DNA of 14,848 nucleotides from Pseudomonadota bacterium (GTDB lineage Bacteria > Pseudomonadota > Gammaproteobacteria > Steroidobacterales > Steroidobacteraceae). Shown in pieces: positions 6,233 through 12,382 of the stretch. Below the pieces are notes generated by a model. It had not been told where the DNA came from, searched no databases, and saw only the letters and a list, made by a program, of their open reading frames with translations. Position numbers and translations under genes: made by a program. The stretch covers positions 1 to 14,848 of the forward strand of contig QGVD01000079.1 in the NCBI GenBank assembly GCA_003242685.1, in the 5' to 3' direction. Each line of letters opens with the position of its first letter. Position 1 is the stretch's first letter.

Positions 6233-7462
6233 TCACTCGCGAGTCACGCGGCAGAAGAAGGCCTTGAGGTAGCGCGTCTCGGGGATCGCGGGATGCACCG
6301 GGTGATCGGGCGACTGACCGCCCGCCTCCAGGATCTGCACGAAGCGGCTCGTGTGACGCGCCGCCGCCTGGATGGCCGCGACGAGATCCTCGGCCGCCAG
6401 GTGATACGAGCACGAGCACGACACCAGCAGCCCGTCGCGCTCGATGAGCGAGAGCGCGAGCTGGTTGAGCTTGCGGTAGGCGGCCTGACCCTGAGGGATG
6501 TCCTTCTTGCGCTTGATGAAAGCCGGAGGATCGAGCACGACGACGTCGAAGCGCCTGCCCTCGTCGTGCAGGCGCTGCAGGACGTCGAACGCGTCGCCGC
6601 GCAGCGTCTCGAGCGTCACGCCGTTGCGCTCCGCGTTGCGCCGCGCGTAGTCGAGCGCGGTCTGCGACGCGTCGACGCACGTGGCCGATGCGGCGCCGGC
6701 ACGCAGAGCGGTCACGGCCCAGGCGCCCACGTAACTGCACACGTCGAGCACGCGCGCGCCGGGCCACAGAAAGCGCGCGAGCTTGCGGCGGTTCTCCGTC
6801 TGATCGTAGAACCAGCCGGTCTTCTGCCCGGCGAGAAGCGGAGCCGTGAAACCGAGCTCGGACTCGACGACCTCGATCTCGTCGGGCGCCGTTCCGAAGC
6901 CTGCCTCCGCGACCTGCGGCAGGTGCTCGAGCTCGCGCGCCGCGGAATCGTTCTTCCAGAAGAGACACGCGGGCTTCAGCACCTTCGCCACCGCCGCCTC
7001 GACCTCTGCACGCAACGCTTCCATGCCCACCGTGGCGATCTGACCGACGATGAGATCGCCGTACCGGTCGAGCACGAGGCCCGGCAGGCCGTCCGATTCG
7101 CCGAACACGAGACGGTAGTACGGCCGCGGCGTGAGCCGCTGGCGCAGCGACAGCGCGACGTTGAGCCGGTGTACGATGAGCGAGCGATCGATGGGATGCG
7201 CAGGATCGCGGCCCACGATGCGCGCGCAGATGAGCGCATGCGGGTTGACGTAGGCGTAGCCCAGGAACTGGCCGCGATCGGAGACGACGCGCACGACCGC
7301 ACCGGGTGTGAGGCCGCTGAGCGGCGTCGCGGACGTGTCGATTTCGTTGCTGAACACCCAGAGGTGACCCGCGCGGATACGGCGGTCCTCGCCGCGCTTG
7401 AGCTTGAGGATCGGTACGTCGCGCGCTTCGTGCGCGGCTTCGGCAGGGGATCCGGATTCCAT
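6233..7462 (-). CDS. rlmI: 23S rRNA (cytosine-5)-methyltransferase RlmI-like (PUA + Rossmann MTase)
   Basis: 409 residues from the chosen start; E. coli RlmI, which makes m5C1962 in 23S rRNA, has 396. The N-terminal PUA domain (about 18-95) begins ILKLKRGEDRRIRAGHLWVFSNEI. A linker and EEHD-like middle domain follow (RLVFGESDGLPGLVLDRY; KTGWFYDQTENR). The SAM-dependent methyltransferase core has LDVCSYVGAWA (239-249), DAS after strand 2, LDPPAFIK (310-317) and SCSCSYH (348-354), which holds the candidate catalytic cysteines. Starts at 7525 (430 aa) and 7501 are also in frame. The ATG at 7462 was chosen because similarity starts shortly after it and a GAAAG sits six bases upstream. The close paralogue family (RlmK/YccW-like) is an alternative for the exact site modified. 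Confidence 0.9.
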   Translation of the reverse strand: MESGSPAEAAHEARDVPILKLKRGEDRRIRAGHLWVFSNEIDTSATPLSGLTPGAVVRVVSDRGQFLGYAYVNPHALICARIVGRDPAHPIDRSLIVHRLNVALSLRQRLTPRPYYRLVFGESDGLPGLVLDRYGDLIVGQIATVGMEALRAEVEAAVAKVLKPACLFWKNDSAARELEHLPQVAEAGFGTAPDEIEVVESELGFTAPLLAGQKTGWFYDQTENRRKLARFLWPGARVLDVCSYVGAWAVTALRAGAASATCVDASQTALDYARRNAERNGVTLETLRGDAFDVLQRLHDEGRRFDVVVLDPPAFIKRKKDIPQGQAAYRKLNQLALSLIERDGLLVSCSCSYHLAAEDLVAAIQAAARHTSRFVQILEAGGQSPDHPVHPAIPETRYLKAFFCRVTRE

Positions 7463-7506
7463 GTGGGCTTTCGTGTGCGGCGACGCCCGTACGTCCGACA
7501 TCGGCC

Positions 7507-7535
7507 GCGAGTGCGTCAGGGTCATGGGCTATAGT
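7507..7535 (+). promoter_or_regulatory. Candidate promoter in rlmI/DUF255 divergent gap
   Basis: The 113-bp gap between the chosen starts of rlmI (7462) and the DUF255 gene (7576) must hold at least one promoter. TATAGT at 7530-7535 matches a sigma-70 -10 box in 5 of 6 bases and is one of the few AT-rich spots. Its core CTATAG is symmetric, so it could serve either strand. No recognisable -35 is present at the right spacing on either strand. Confidence 0.3.
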
Positions 7536-7575
7536 GACCGGTGCATTCTACTTCGAAAGCGAGGCGAGCTTCCGC

Positions 7576-9666
7576 ATGGCACAGGACAGCGCACGCGGCA
7601 CCGCGAACCGCCTGGCTCGGGAGACGAGCCCGTATCTGCAGCAGCATGCCCACAATCCCGTGGACTGGTATCCATGGGGAGAGGAGGCCTTCGAGCGCGC
7701 CCGCGCCGAGCGCAAGCCGATCCTGCTCTCCATCGGTTACGCCGCGTGCCACTGGTGTCACGTGATGGCGCACGAGTCCTTCGAGGACGAGGAAACCGCG
7801 CGCCTCATGAACGAGCTGTTCGTCAACATCAAGGTCGACCGCGAGGAACGCCCCGACATCGACCGCATCTACCAGATCGCGCTGCAGGTGCTCACGCAGC
7901 GCGCGGGCGGCTGGCCGCTCACGATGTTCCTCACGCACGACGACCGGATGCCCTTCTTCGGCGGCACGTACTTTCCGAAGGAAGCACGTTACGGGATGCC
8001 TGCGTTCAGGGACGTGCTGCGCAAGGTCGCCGAGTTCTACCGCGAGCACGAAGCGGACCTGCGCCGGCAGAACGAATCGCTGCGGGAGGTGTTCGCCGAG
8101 ATCGATCCCGCGCCGGCGCACGACGTGCAGCTGTCGGCCGAACCGATCCGCGTCTGCCGCGCGCGGCTCGAGCAGAGCTTCGACCGGGAGTTCGGCGGCT
8201 TCGGCGGCGCGCCGAAGTTCCCGCACGCGAACCAGATCGAGCGCCTGCTGCGCGACTGGCACGCGACGGCGCAAGGTCCCGAGCCCGATCTGCATGCGCT
8301 CTACATGGCGACGCTCACCCTGCGGCGCATGGGCGAAGGCGGCCTCTTCGATCAGGTCGGCGGCGGGTTCTGCCGGTACTCCGTCGACGCGTACTGGATG
8401 ATCCCGCACTTCGAGAAGATGCTGTACGACAACGCCCTGCTGCTTCCGGTGTACGCGCAGGCGGCGGTGGCGACGGGTGATTCCTTCTACGCGCGCATCG
8501 CGAACCGGACCGCCGACTGGGCGCTGCGCGAGATGCTCGCGCCCGAAGGCGGCTTCTACTCGAGTCTCGACGCCGACTCGGAAGGTCACGAAGGCAGGTT
8601 CTACGTCTGGGACCGTGAGGAGATCCGGCAGGCTCTCTCCGACGAGGAATACACGGTCTTCGCGCCGAGGTTCGGACTCGATCGCGAGCCGAACTTCGAA
8701 GGCCGCTGGCACCTGCACGCGTTCCGCTCGCTCGAGAGCATCGCGGAAGAGACGGGCAGGAGCGTCGAACAGATCGAGTCGCTGATCGATGCCGCGCGCG
8801 CGAAGCTCTTCCAGCTTCGGGAGCGGCGCGTGCGCCCGGGCCGCGACGAGAAGATCCTCACCTCGTGGAACGCGCTCATGATCCGCGGTCTCGCGATCGC
8901 CGCCCGCTCGCTCGCGCGCGACGAGCTCGCCGAAGCGGCGACGCGCGCGCTCGAGTTCATCCGCCGCACGCTCTGGCGCGACGGACGCCTGCGCGCAACG
9001 TACCGCGACGGGCGTGCGCGTCTCAACGCCTATCTCGACGACTACGTGTTCCTCGCGGACGCGATCCTGGAGCTCCAGCAGGTGCGCTTCCGCGCCGACG
9101 AGCTCGCCTTCGCGTGCGAGCTCATCGAGGCCGTGCGGAAGCACTTCGCGGACGAACGCTCAGGGGGGTTCTACTTCACCTCCGACGATCACGAGGCGCT
9201 GATCCACCGCAGCAAGGCACTCGGTGACGACGCGACGCCCTCGGGCAACGGCGTTGCGGCTCAGGTCCTCCTGCGCATGGGCTGGCTGCTCGGCAGGTCC
9301 GACTGGCTGCAGGATGCGGAGCGGACGCTGCGCGCGGCTTGGAGCGCCGTCGAGAAGTATCCGCACGCGCACGTCTCGCTCCTCACGGCGCTCGAGGAGC
9401 TCCTCGAGCCGCCGCAGATCGTCATCGTGCGCGGCCCGGAGGAGGAAATCGAACGCTGGCGCCGCGAGCTCGCGAAGCTCTACGCACCGCGGCGTCTGGT
9501 GCTCGCGATCCCGGCCGACGCGACCGGTCTGCCGGAGGCGCTCGCGGAGAAGGCGCCGCGCGACCGGACGGTGGCCTATGTCTGCCGCGGAAGCACCTGC
9601 TCGGCGCCCGTCGATTCGCTCGGCACGCTCGTGCGCGATCTGCGTCTGGCGCTCGAGCGCACCTGA
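7576..9666 (+). CDS. DUF255 / YyaL-type thioredoxin-domain protein (SSP411 family)
   Basis: 696-residue protein of the widespread DUF255 family (B. subtilis YyaL, human SPATA20/SSP411). The N-terminal ~165 residues are a thioredoxin-like domain beginning with the family hallmark SPYLQQHAHNPVDWYPWG (18-35). The CHWC redox motif is at 58-61, and GGWPLTMFL and FFGGTYFP follow. The rest is predicted to be an (alpha/alpha)6-barrel of the kind found in glycan-processing enzymes: FGGFGGAPKFPHA, MLYDNALLL, YSSLDADSEGHEGRFYVW, DEKILTSWNALMI. The C-terminus carries the conserved YVCRGSTCSAPV cysteine pair. No signal peptide is seen, so it is cytoplasmic. The biochemical function of the family is not established. 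The ATG at 7576 was chosen because similarity starts near it and GAGG is at 7561-7564; a GTG at 7534 would add 14 residues and overlap the likely -10. Confidence 0.93.
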   Translation: MAQDSARGTANRLARETSPYLQQHAHNPVDWYPWGEEAFERARAERKPILLSIGYAACHWCHVMAHESFEDEETARLMNELFVNIKVDREERPDIDRIYQIALQVLTQRAGGWPLTMFLTHDDRMPFFGGTYFPKEARYGMPAFRDVLRKVAEFYREHEADLRRQNESLREVFAEIDPAPAHDVQLSAEPIRVCRARLEQSFDREFGGFGGAPKFPHANQIERLLRDWHATAQGPEPDLHALYMATLTLRRMGEGGLFDQVGGGFCRYSVDAYWMIPHFEKMLYDNALLLPVYAQAAVATGDSFYARIANRTADWALREMLAPEGGFYSSLDADSEGHEGRFYVWDREEIRQALSDEEYTVFAPRFGLDREPNFEGRWHLHAFRSLESIAEETGRSVEQIESLIDAARAKLFQLRERRVRPGRDEKILTSWNALMIRGLAIAARSLARDELAEAATRALEFIRRTLWRDGRLRATYRDGRARLNAYLDDYVFLADAILELQQVRFRADELAFACELIEAVRKHFADERSGGFYFTSDDHEALIHRSKALGDDATPSGNGVAAQVLLRMGWLLGRSDWLQDAERTLRAAWSAVEKYPHAHVSLLTALEELLEPPQIVIVRGPEEEIERWRRELAKLYAPRRLVLAIPADATGLPEALAEKAPRDRTVAYVCRGSTCSAPVDSLGTLVRDLRLALERT

Positions 9667-9727
9667 CACCGCCCGTTCGGGCATGAGGATTGCTGGACCG
9701 GAACCATTCAGGCTCGACGAGGAAGCC

Positions 9728-10207
9728 ATGGACCGGCGAAACGAAAGACACAGACCACCTCTGCCCGAGGGCAGGTTCTGGCAAGGCGATTACAACCCTT
9801 ACGCGGATGCGGACGACCAGAGCTGGGAACAGGGGCCGTACCGCGGCGCGCTCGGCTACCGTGACGACGTCTCCCGCGAACCGACCGCGCATCGCACGAC
9901 ACAGGGCCGGTCGATGCGTCGCGGGCCGAAGGGCTACCACCGCTCCGACGAGCGCATCTGGGAAGAGGTCTGCGAGCGGCTCGCCGAGGCCGAATACGTC
10001 GACGTCAGCGACGTCAGCGTGGAAGTCCGCGAGGGAAAGGTCACGCTGGAAGGCACGGTGCCCCAACGGCGCATGAAGCACTGGATCGAGGACATCGTCG
10101 ACACCGTGTACGGCGTGCAGGACATCGAGAACCGCATCCGTGTCCGGCGCGACGGCACGGAAGCCGAAGAGAAGAACCCGCTCGATTATTCGAGCGGCGA
10201 ATCCTGA
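9728..10207 (+). CDS. BON-domain protein, cytoplasmic type
   Basis: 159 residues. The first ~65 are polar and rich in Arg, Asp, Tyr and Pro, without signal peptide or membrane segment. RRGPKGYHRSDERIWEEVCERL then leads into a BON domain (about 72-141) with VSVEVREGKVTLEGTVPQRRMK and VYGVQDIENRIRV. The short acidic C-terminus ends LDYSSGES. BON domains bind phospholipids or other ligands in osmotic-stress proteins such as OsmY; this stand-alone soluble type (the 'GPKGYxRSDERI' group) is common in proteobacteria but has no assigned role. The ATG at 9728 has GAGGAA at 9719-9724; an ATG at 9683 is in frame but has poorer signals. It follows the DUF255 gene by 61 bases, with a small GCCCG-TT-CGGGC hairpin at 9671-9682 between. 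Confidence 0.82.
   Translation: MDRRNERHRPPLPEGRFWQGDYNPYADADDQSWEQGPYRGALGYRDDVSREPTAHRTTQGRSMRRGPKGYHRSDERIWEEVCERLAEAEYVDVSDVSVEVREGKVTLEGTVPQRRMKHWIEDIVDTVYGVQDIENRIRVRRDGTEAEEKNPLDYSSGES
10178..10197 (+). repeat. Inverted repeat at the 3' end of the BON gene
   Basis: CCGCTCG and CGAGCGG form a 7-bp stem with an ATTATT loop, just upstream of the TGA at 10205. No T-run follows, so it is at most a weak or Rho-assisted terminator or an mRNA-stabilising hairpin. Confidence 0.35.
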
Positions 10208-10312
10208 GCACGGGGTCAGCCGGCCGTCGGGCGCGGCATGCGAATTCAGCCACCGCTCAGTTTCGATGCTTCATAATCCACCCATCGCACGAAGTCGCCA
10301 GACGGGGGTGGT

Positions 10313-11038
10313 ATGGAACGGGGCACGATCATCGCCGCCGCGGTGCTCGCGGCAGGTATCGCACTCGGCGGCTGGTTCGCCGGCGATGCCCTGGTCCGCG
10401 GCCGCGCGGCCGAACGCTTCGTCACGGTAAAGGGTGTCGCGGAGCGCGAGGTGCAGGCCGACCTCGCGCTCTGGCCGATGCAGTTCGTCGTCGCCGAGGA
10501 CGATCTCACCCGCGCGCAGGCGCGGCTCGCGGAGGATGCACGCCGCGTGAACGCGTTCCTGGCGAAGCACGGCATCGATCCCGCGCAGATACAGCTGCAG
10601 GATCTGTCGGTCACCGACACACAGGCGAACCGCTGGGGCGGTCAGCCTGCCGCGCGCCGCTACATCATCAGCCAGACGATCATGGTCCGCTCGACGGACC
10701 CCGAGGTCGTCTTCAAGGCCAGCCAGGCCGTGGGTGAGCTGGTGAATGCAGGCGTCGTGCTGCAGTCAGAGGGTCCCTGGGCCGGCGGCCCGACGTATCT
10801 CTTCACGCGCCTCAACGACCTGAAGCCGGAGATGATCGCGGAAGCCACGGCCAACGCGCGCGAGGCGGCCGAGCAGTTCGCGAAGGACTCCGGAAGTCAG
10901 CTCGGCGGAATCCGCCGCGCGAATCAGGGACTCTTCGTCATCCTGCCGCGCGACCAGGCGCCGGGCGTGCAGGAAGAGCGCCAGCGCACGAAGATCGTGC
11001 GGGTCGTTTCCACAATCGAGTATCTGCTCAGGGACTGA
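10313..11038 (+). CDS. SIMPL-domain (DUF541) protein, membrane-anchored
   Basis: 241 residues. Residues 5-27 form one N-terminal hydrophobic segment (IIAAAVLAAGIALGGWFAGDALV), acting as a signal anchor or signal peptide without a clear cleavage site. The remainder is a SIMPL/DUF541 domain: VTVKGVAEREVQADLALWPMQF, ISQTIMVRSTDPEVV, GVVLQSEGP--GGPTYLFTRLNDLKPEMI, ATANAREAAEQFAKDSGSQLGGI and a closing VRVVSTIEYLL strand. E. coli YggE is a relative linked to oxidative stress, and the domain is named after a mouse kinase-interacting protein. The role here is periplasmic but undefined. The ATG at 10313 is preceded by a G-rich GGGGGTGG that may act as RBS. The 105-bp gap upstream has an AT-rich CATAAT at 10272-10277 but no convincing -35. 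Confidence 0.9.
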   Translation: MERGTIIAAAVLAAGIALGGWFAGDALVRGRAAERFVTVKGVAEREVQADLALWPMQFVVAEDDLTRAQARLAEDARRVNAFLAKHGIDPAQIQLQDLSVTDTQANRWGGQPAARRYIISQTIMVRSTDPEVVFKASQAVGELVNAGVVLQSEGPWAGGPTYLFTRLNDLKPEMIAEATANAREAAEQFAKDSGSQLGGIRRANQGLFVILPRDQAPGVQEERQRTKIVRVVSTIEYLLRD

Positions 11039-11044
11039 GCCGCA

Positions 11045-11062
11045 CGCGCCTTCAGGGGCGCG
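11045..11062. terminator. Possible weak hairpin between SIMPL and SWIM genes
   Basis: CGCGCC (11045-11050) and GGCGCG (11057-11062) form a 6-bp stem with a TTCAGG loop that contains the SWIM gene stop codon. It lies just after the SIMPL stop. No T-run on either strand; a weak shared terminator at most. Confidence 0.25.
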
Positions 11063-11237
11063 GCCGCTGACTCTGCGGACCGCGTCCACCGTACCCGCCC
11101 CTTGCGGCCATTGCGGCCGCGCGGGCGCAGTGCTCGCAGTCACCGTCCTCGGCATAGTCGGCGCAGTCACAACGCCAGCTGTCTTCGGCGTCCAGAACGA
11201 CGCGATGGCCGTCGATGATGAACGTTCGCTGGTGCAT
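11052..11237 (-). CDS. SWIM-type zinc-finger microprotein
   Basis: 61 residues. Residues 1-17 form a beta-hairpin-like start (TFIIDGHRVVLDAED). SWRCDCADYAEDGDCEHC (20-37) follows, matching the SWIM zinc-binding pattern C-x-C-x(n)-C-x-H (Cys23, Cys25, Cys34, His36, with an extra Cys37). The C-terminal 18 residues are Gly/Arg/Pro/Gln-rich and probably disordered. SWIM domains bind DNA or proteins, usually inside larger MuDR, Swi2/Snf2 or MEKK1-type proteins; here it stands alone. That it is real is supported by an AAGGAGG Shine-Dalgarno (11244-11250) six bases before the ATG, the best in the window. It is convergent with the SIMPL gene, 13 bases apart. No function can be assigned. Confidence 0.78.
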   Translation of the reverse strand: MHQRTFIIDGHRVVLDAEDSWRCDCADYAEDGDCEHCARAAAMAARGGYGGRGPQSQRPRP

Positions 11238-11273
11238 GGCTCGCCTCCTTCGGTGCTGGTGGCGGCGGCCGGA

Positions 11274-11303
11274 CGGGACGGCTGAACGTGGGCTTCCGTC
11301 CCG
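11274..11303. repeat. 8-bp inverted repeat in the leader of the SWIM gene
   Basis: CGGGACGG (11274-11281) and CCGTCCCG (11296-11303) are perfect inverted copies separated by 14 bases. They lie 24 bases upstream of the SWIM Shine-Dalgarno on the minus strand and about 180 bases upstream of the FKBP start on the plus strand. An operator or mRNA-leader hairpin is possible. Confidence 0.4.
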
Positions 11304-11319
11304 CGACCCCTTCGTAACG

Positions 11320-11349
11320 TTATGAATTCACGGGCAGGAATCAAGTTCC
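11320..11349 (-). promoter_or_regulatory. Candidate sigma-E-like promoter toward the SWIM gene
   Basis: On the minus strand GGAACTT (11343-11349) equals the E. coli sigma-E -35 consensus. TCATAA (11320-11325) lies 17 bases downstream and partly resembles the TCnAA/TCTGA -10. Spacing is one base longer than usual, so the call is tentative. The region is the only clearly AT-rich part of the 245-bp gap and could equally hold an FKBP promoter on the plus strand. Confidence 0.25.
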
Positions 11350-11482
11350 ACGGCCACGGTTGAACGAAAAACCGTGCACTGCAGCGGCACGTGACGCCGG
11401 TCCGGGAACAAAAAAAGCTTCGCGCGGGAACGCCCGACGGGCGACACTCTCGTTTCCCATCGAATCTTCCGAGGTGATTTTC

Positions 11483-12268
11483 GTGAATACTTCCACTCCC
11501 CTGCGCGCAGCTCGGCGTGGCTCGGCCGCGGTCGCGGCAGCCTGCGGACTCGCCGGGATCGCTGCCGTGGTCCTCATGGCGACGTCGGCGCGCGTGAGCG
11601 CGCAGAACACCGGAGCCCGGGACGCGGCACCGGCGAAGGCCGCGGCCGCGAACAAGGACGACGCCAGTTACAGCCTCGGCGTCTCCATGGGCAGCCAGCT
11701 CCACGAGTTCGGTCTCGGCGCCGGCGACGTCTCGCTCGAGCGTGTGATGCAGGGTCTGCGCGAAGCGCTCGCGGGAACTGCGAAAGCGACTCCCGAGGAC
11801 AACGCGAAGATCGGCGCGCTGATCCAGGAAGCACGCACCGCGCTCGCGGCACGCAACAAGGAAACCGGCAGGAAGTTCCTCGCCGAGAACGCCAAGAAGA
11901 AGGGCGTCGTCACGACGGCGAGCGGCCTGCAGTACCGCGTGATCAATGCCGGCAAGGGCAACTCGCCGAAGCTCACCGATCTGGTGACGGTGCACTACCG
12001 CGGCACGCTGCTCGACGGCACGGAGTTCGACAGCTCCATCCGCCGCGGCGAGCCCGCCTCGTTTCCCGTGAACGGCGTCATTCCGGGCTGGCAGGAGGCG
12101 CTGCAGCTCATGAAGCCGGGCGCGAAGTTCGAGCTGTTCATTCCGCCCGAGCTCGCGTACGACGACAACTCGCCGCCGCCGATTCCGCCCGGATCGGTCC
12201 TGCAGTTCGAAGTGGAGCTGCTCGAGGTCGCGCCGGCCGGCGGCGGACAGCCGGGCAGCACGCCCTGA
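11483..12268 (+). CDS. FKBP-type peptidyl-prolyl cis-trans isomerase, exported (Mip/FkpA-like)
   Basis: 261 residues from a GTG start. Residues 1-40 are a signal peptide or anchor (basic N-region TPLRAARR, then a long Ala/Val/Leu core, likely cleavage at VSA-Q). An Ala-rich linker follows. Residues 60-140 are the FKBP N-terminal dimerisation domain with SYSLGVSMGSQL, an alpha-helical stalk and KFLAENAKKKGV. The FKBP domain (145-250) has SGLQYRV, VTVHYRGTLLDGTEFDSS, FPVNGVIPGWQEALQLMK-G, FIPPELAYD and IPPGSVLQFEVELLEV, with the active-site Tyr172, Phe182 and Asp183 present. The role is periplasmic folding and chaperoning of proline-containing proteins. The GTG at 11483 has GAGG at 11471-11474; a TTG at 11360 is in frame but adds 41 residues unlike the family. 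The tail beyond 250 is Gly/Pro-rich. Confidence 0.92.
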   Translation: MNTSTPLRAARRGSAAVAAACGLAGIAAVVLMATSARVSAQNTGARDAAPAKAAAANKDDASYSLGVSMGSQLHEFGLGAGDVSLERVMQGLREALAGTAKATPEDNAKIGALIQEARTALAARNKETGRKFLAENAKKKGVVTTASGLQYRVINAGKGNSPKLTDLVTVHYRGTLLDGTEFDSSIRRGEPASFPVNGVIPGWQEALQLMKPGAKFELFIPPELAYDDNSPPPIPPGSVLQFEVELLEVAPAGGGQPGSTP

Positions 12269-12288
12269 GCGCACAGTGGCCTGAAGAA

Positions 12289-12320
12289 AGATGCCGTCGC
12301 GCGTGAGCGCGACGGCATCT
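12289..12320. terminator. Strong hairpin terminator shared by FKBP and RND genes
   Basis: Bases 12289-12302 and 12307-12320 are perfect inverted copies (14 bp, AGATGCCGTCGCGC and its complement) around a GTGA loop, a GNRA-type tetraloop when read on the plus strand. It lies 20 bases after the FKBP stop and 62 bases after the RND stop on the other strand. On the minus strand the stem ends in CT and is followed by TTCTTC, giving a short U-rich tail; on the plus strand no T-run follows. Most likely a bidirectional terminator, better for the RND transcript. Confidence 0.8.
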
Positions 12321-12382
12321 CCGTCACTCCTGTCCCGCTCGTTCACCGATCCCGGGACGCGCGACGCCGCGCGCGTCAGGGA

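Noticed and set aside
5364..6968. 534-codon minus-strand frame overlapping lgt and rlmI
   Set aside because: Out-of-frame Arg/Ala-rich translation of two well-supported genes.
7522..9144. 540-codon open frame antisense to the DUF255 gene
   Set aside because: Long antisense open frames are expected in GC-rich coding DNA; composition is Arg/Glu/Val-biased and no domain is recognisable, while the plus strand carries a clear conserved protein.
10245..10277. TTCAGC / CATAAT as a promoter for the SIMPL gene
   Set aside because: Spacing is 21 bases and the -35 match is poor; only the AT-rich CATAAT is notable.
11483..11602. FKBP protein as a lipoprotein (Cys21 near the N-terminus)
   Set aside because: The residues before Cys21 are A-A-A with no Leu/Val at -3, and the hydrophobic core continues past the cysteine, which does not fit a lipobox; a VSA-Q signal-peptidase I site fits better.
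10766..12346. 526-codon minus-strand open frame spanning the SIMPL, SWIM and FKBP region
   Set aside because: It runs antisense or out of frame through three recognisable genes and resembles no known family; shadow of codon bias.
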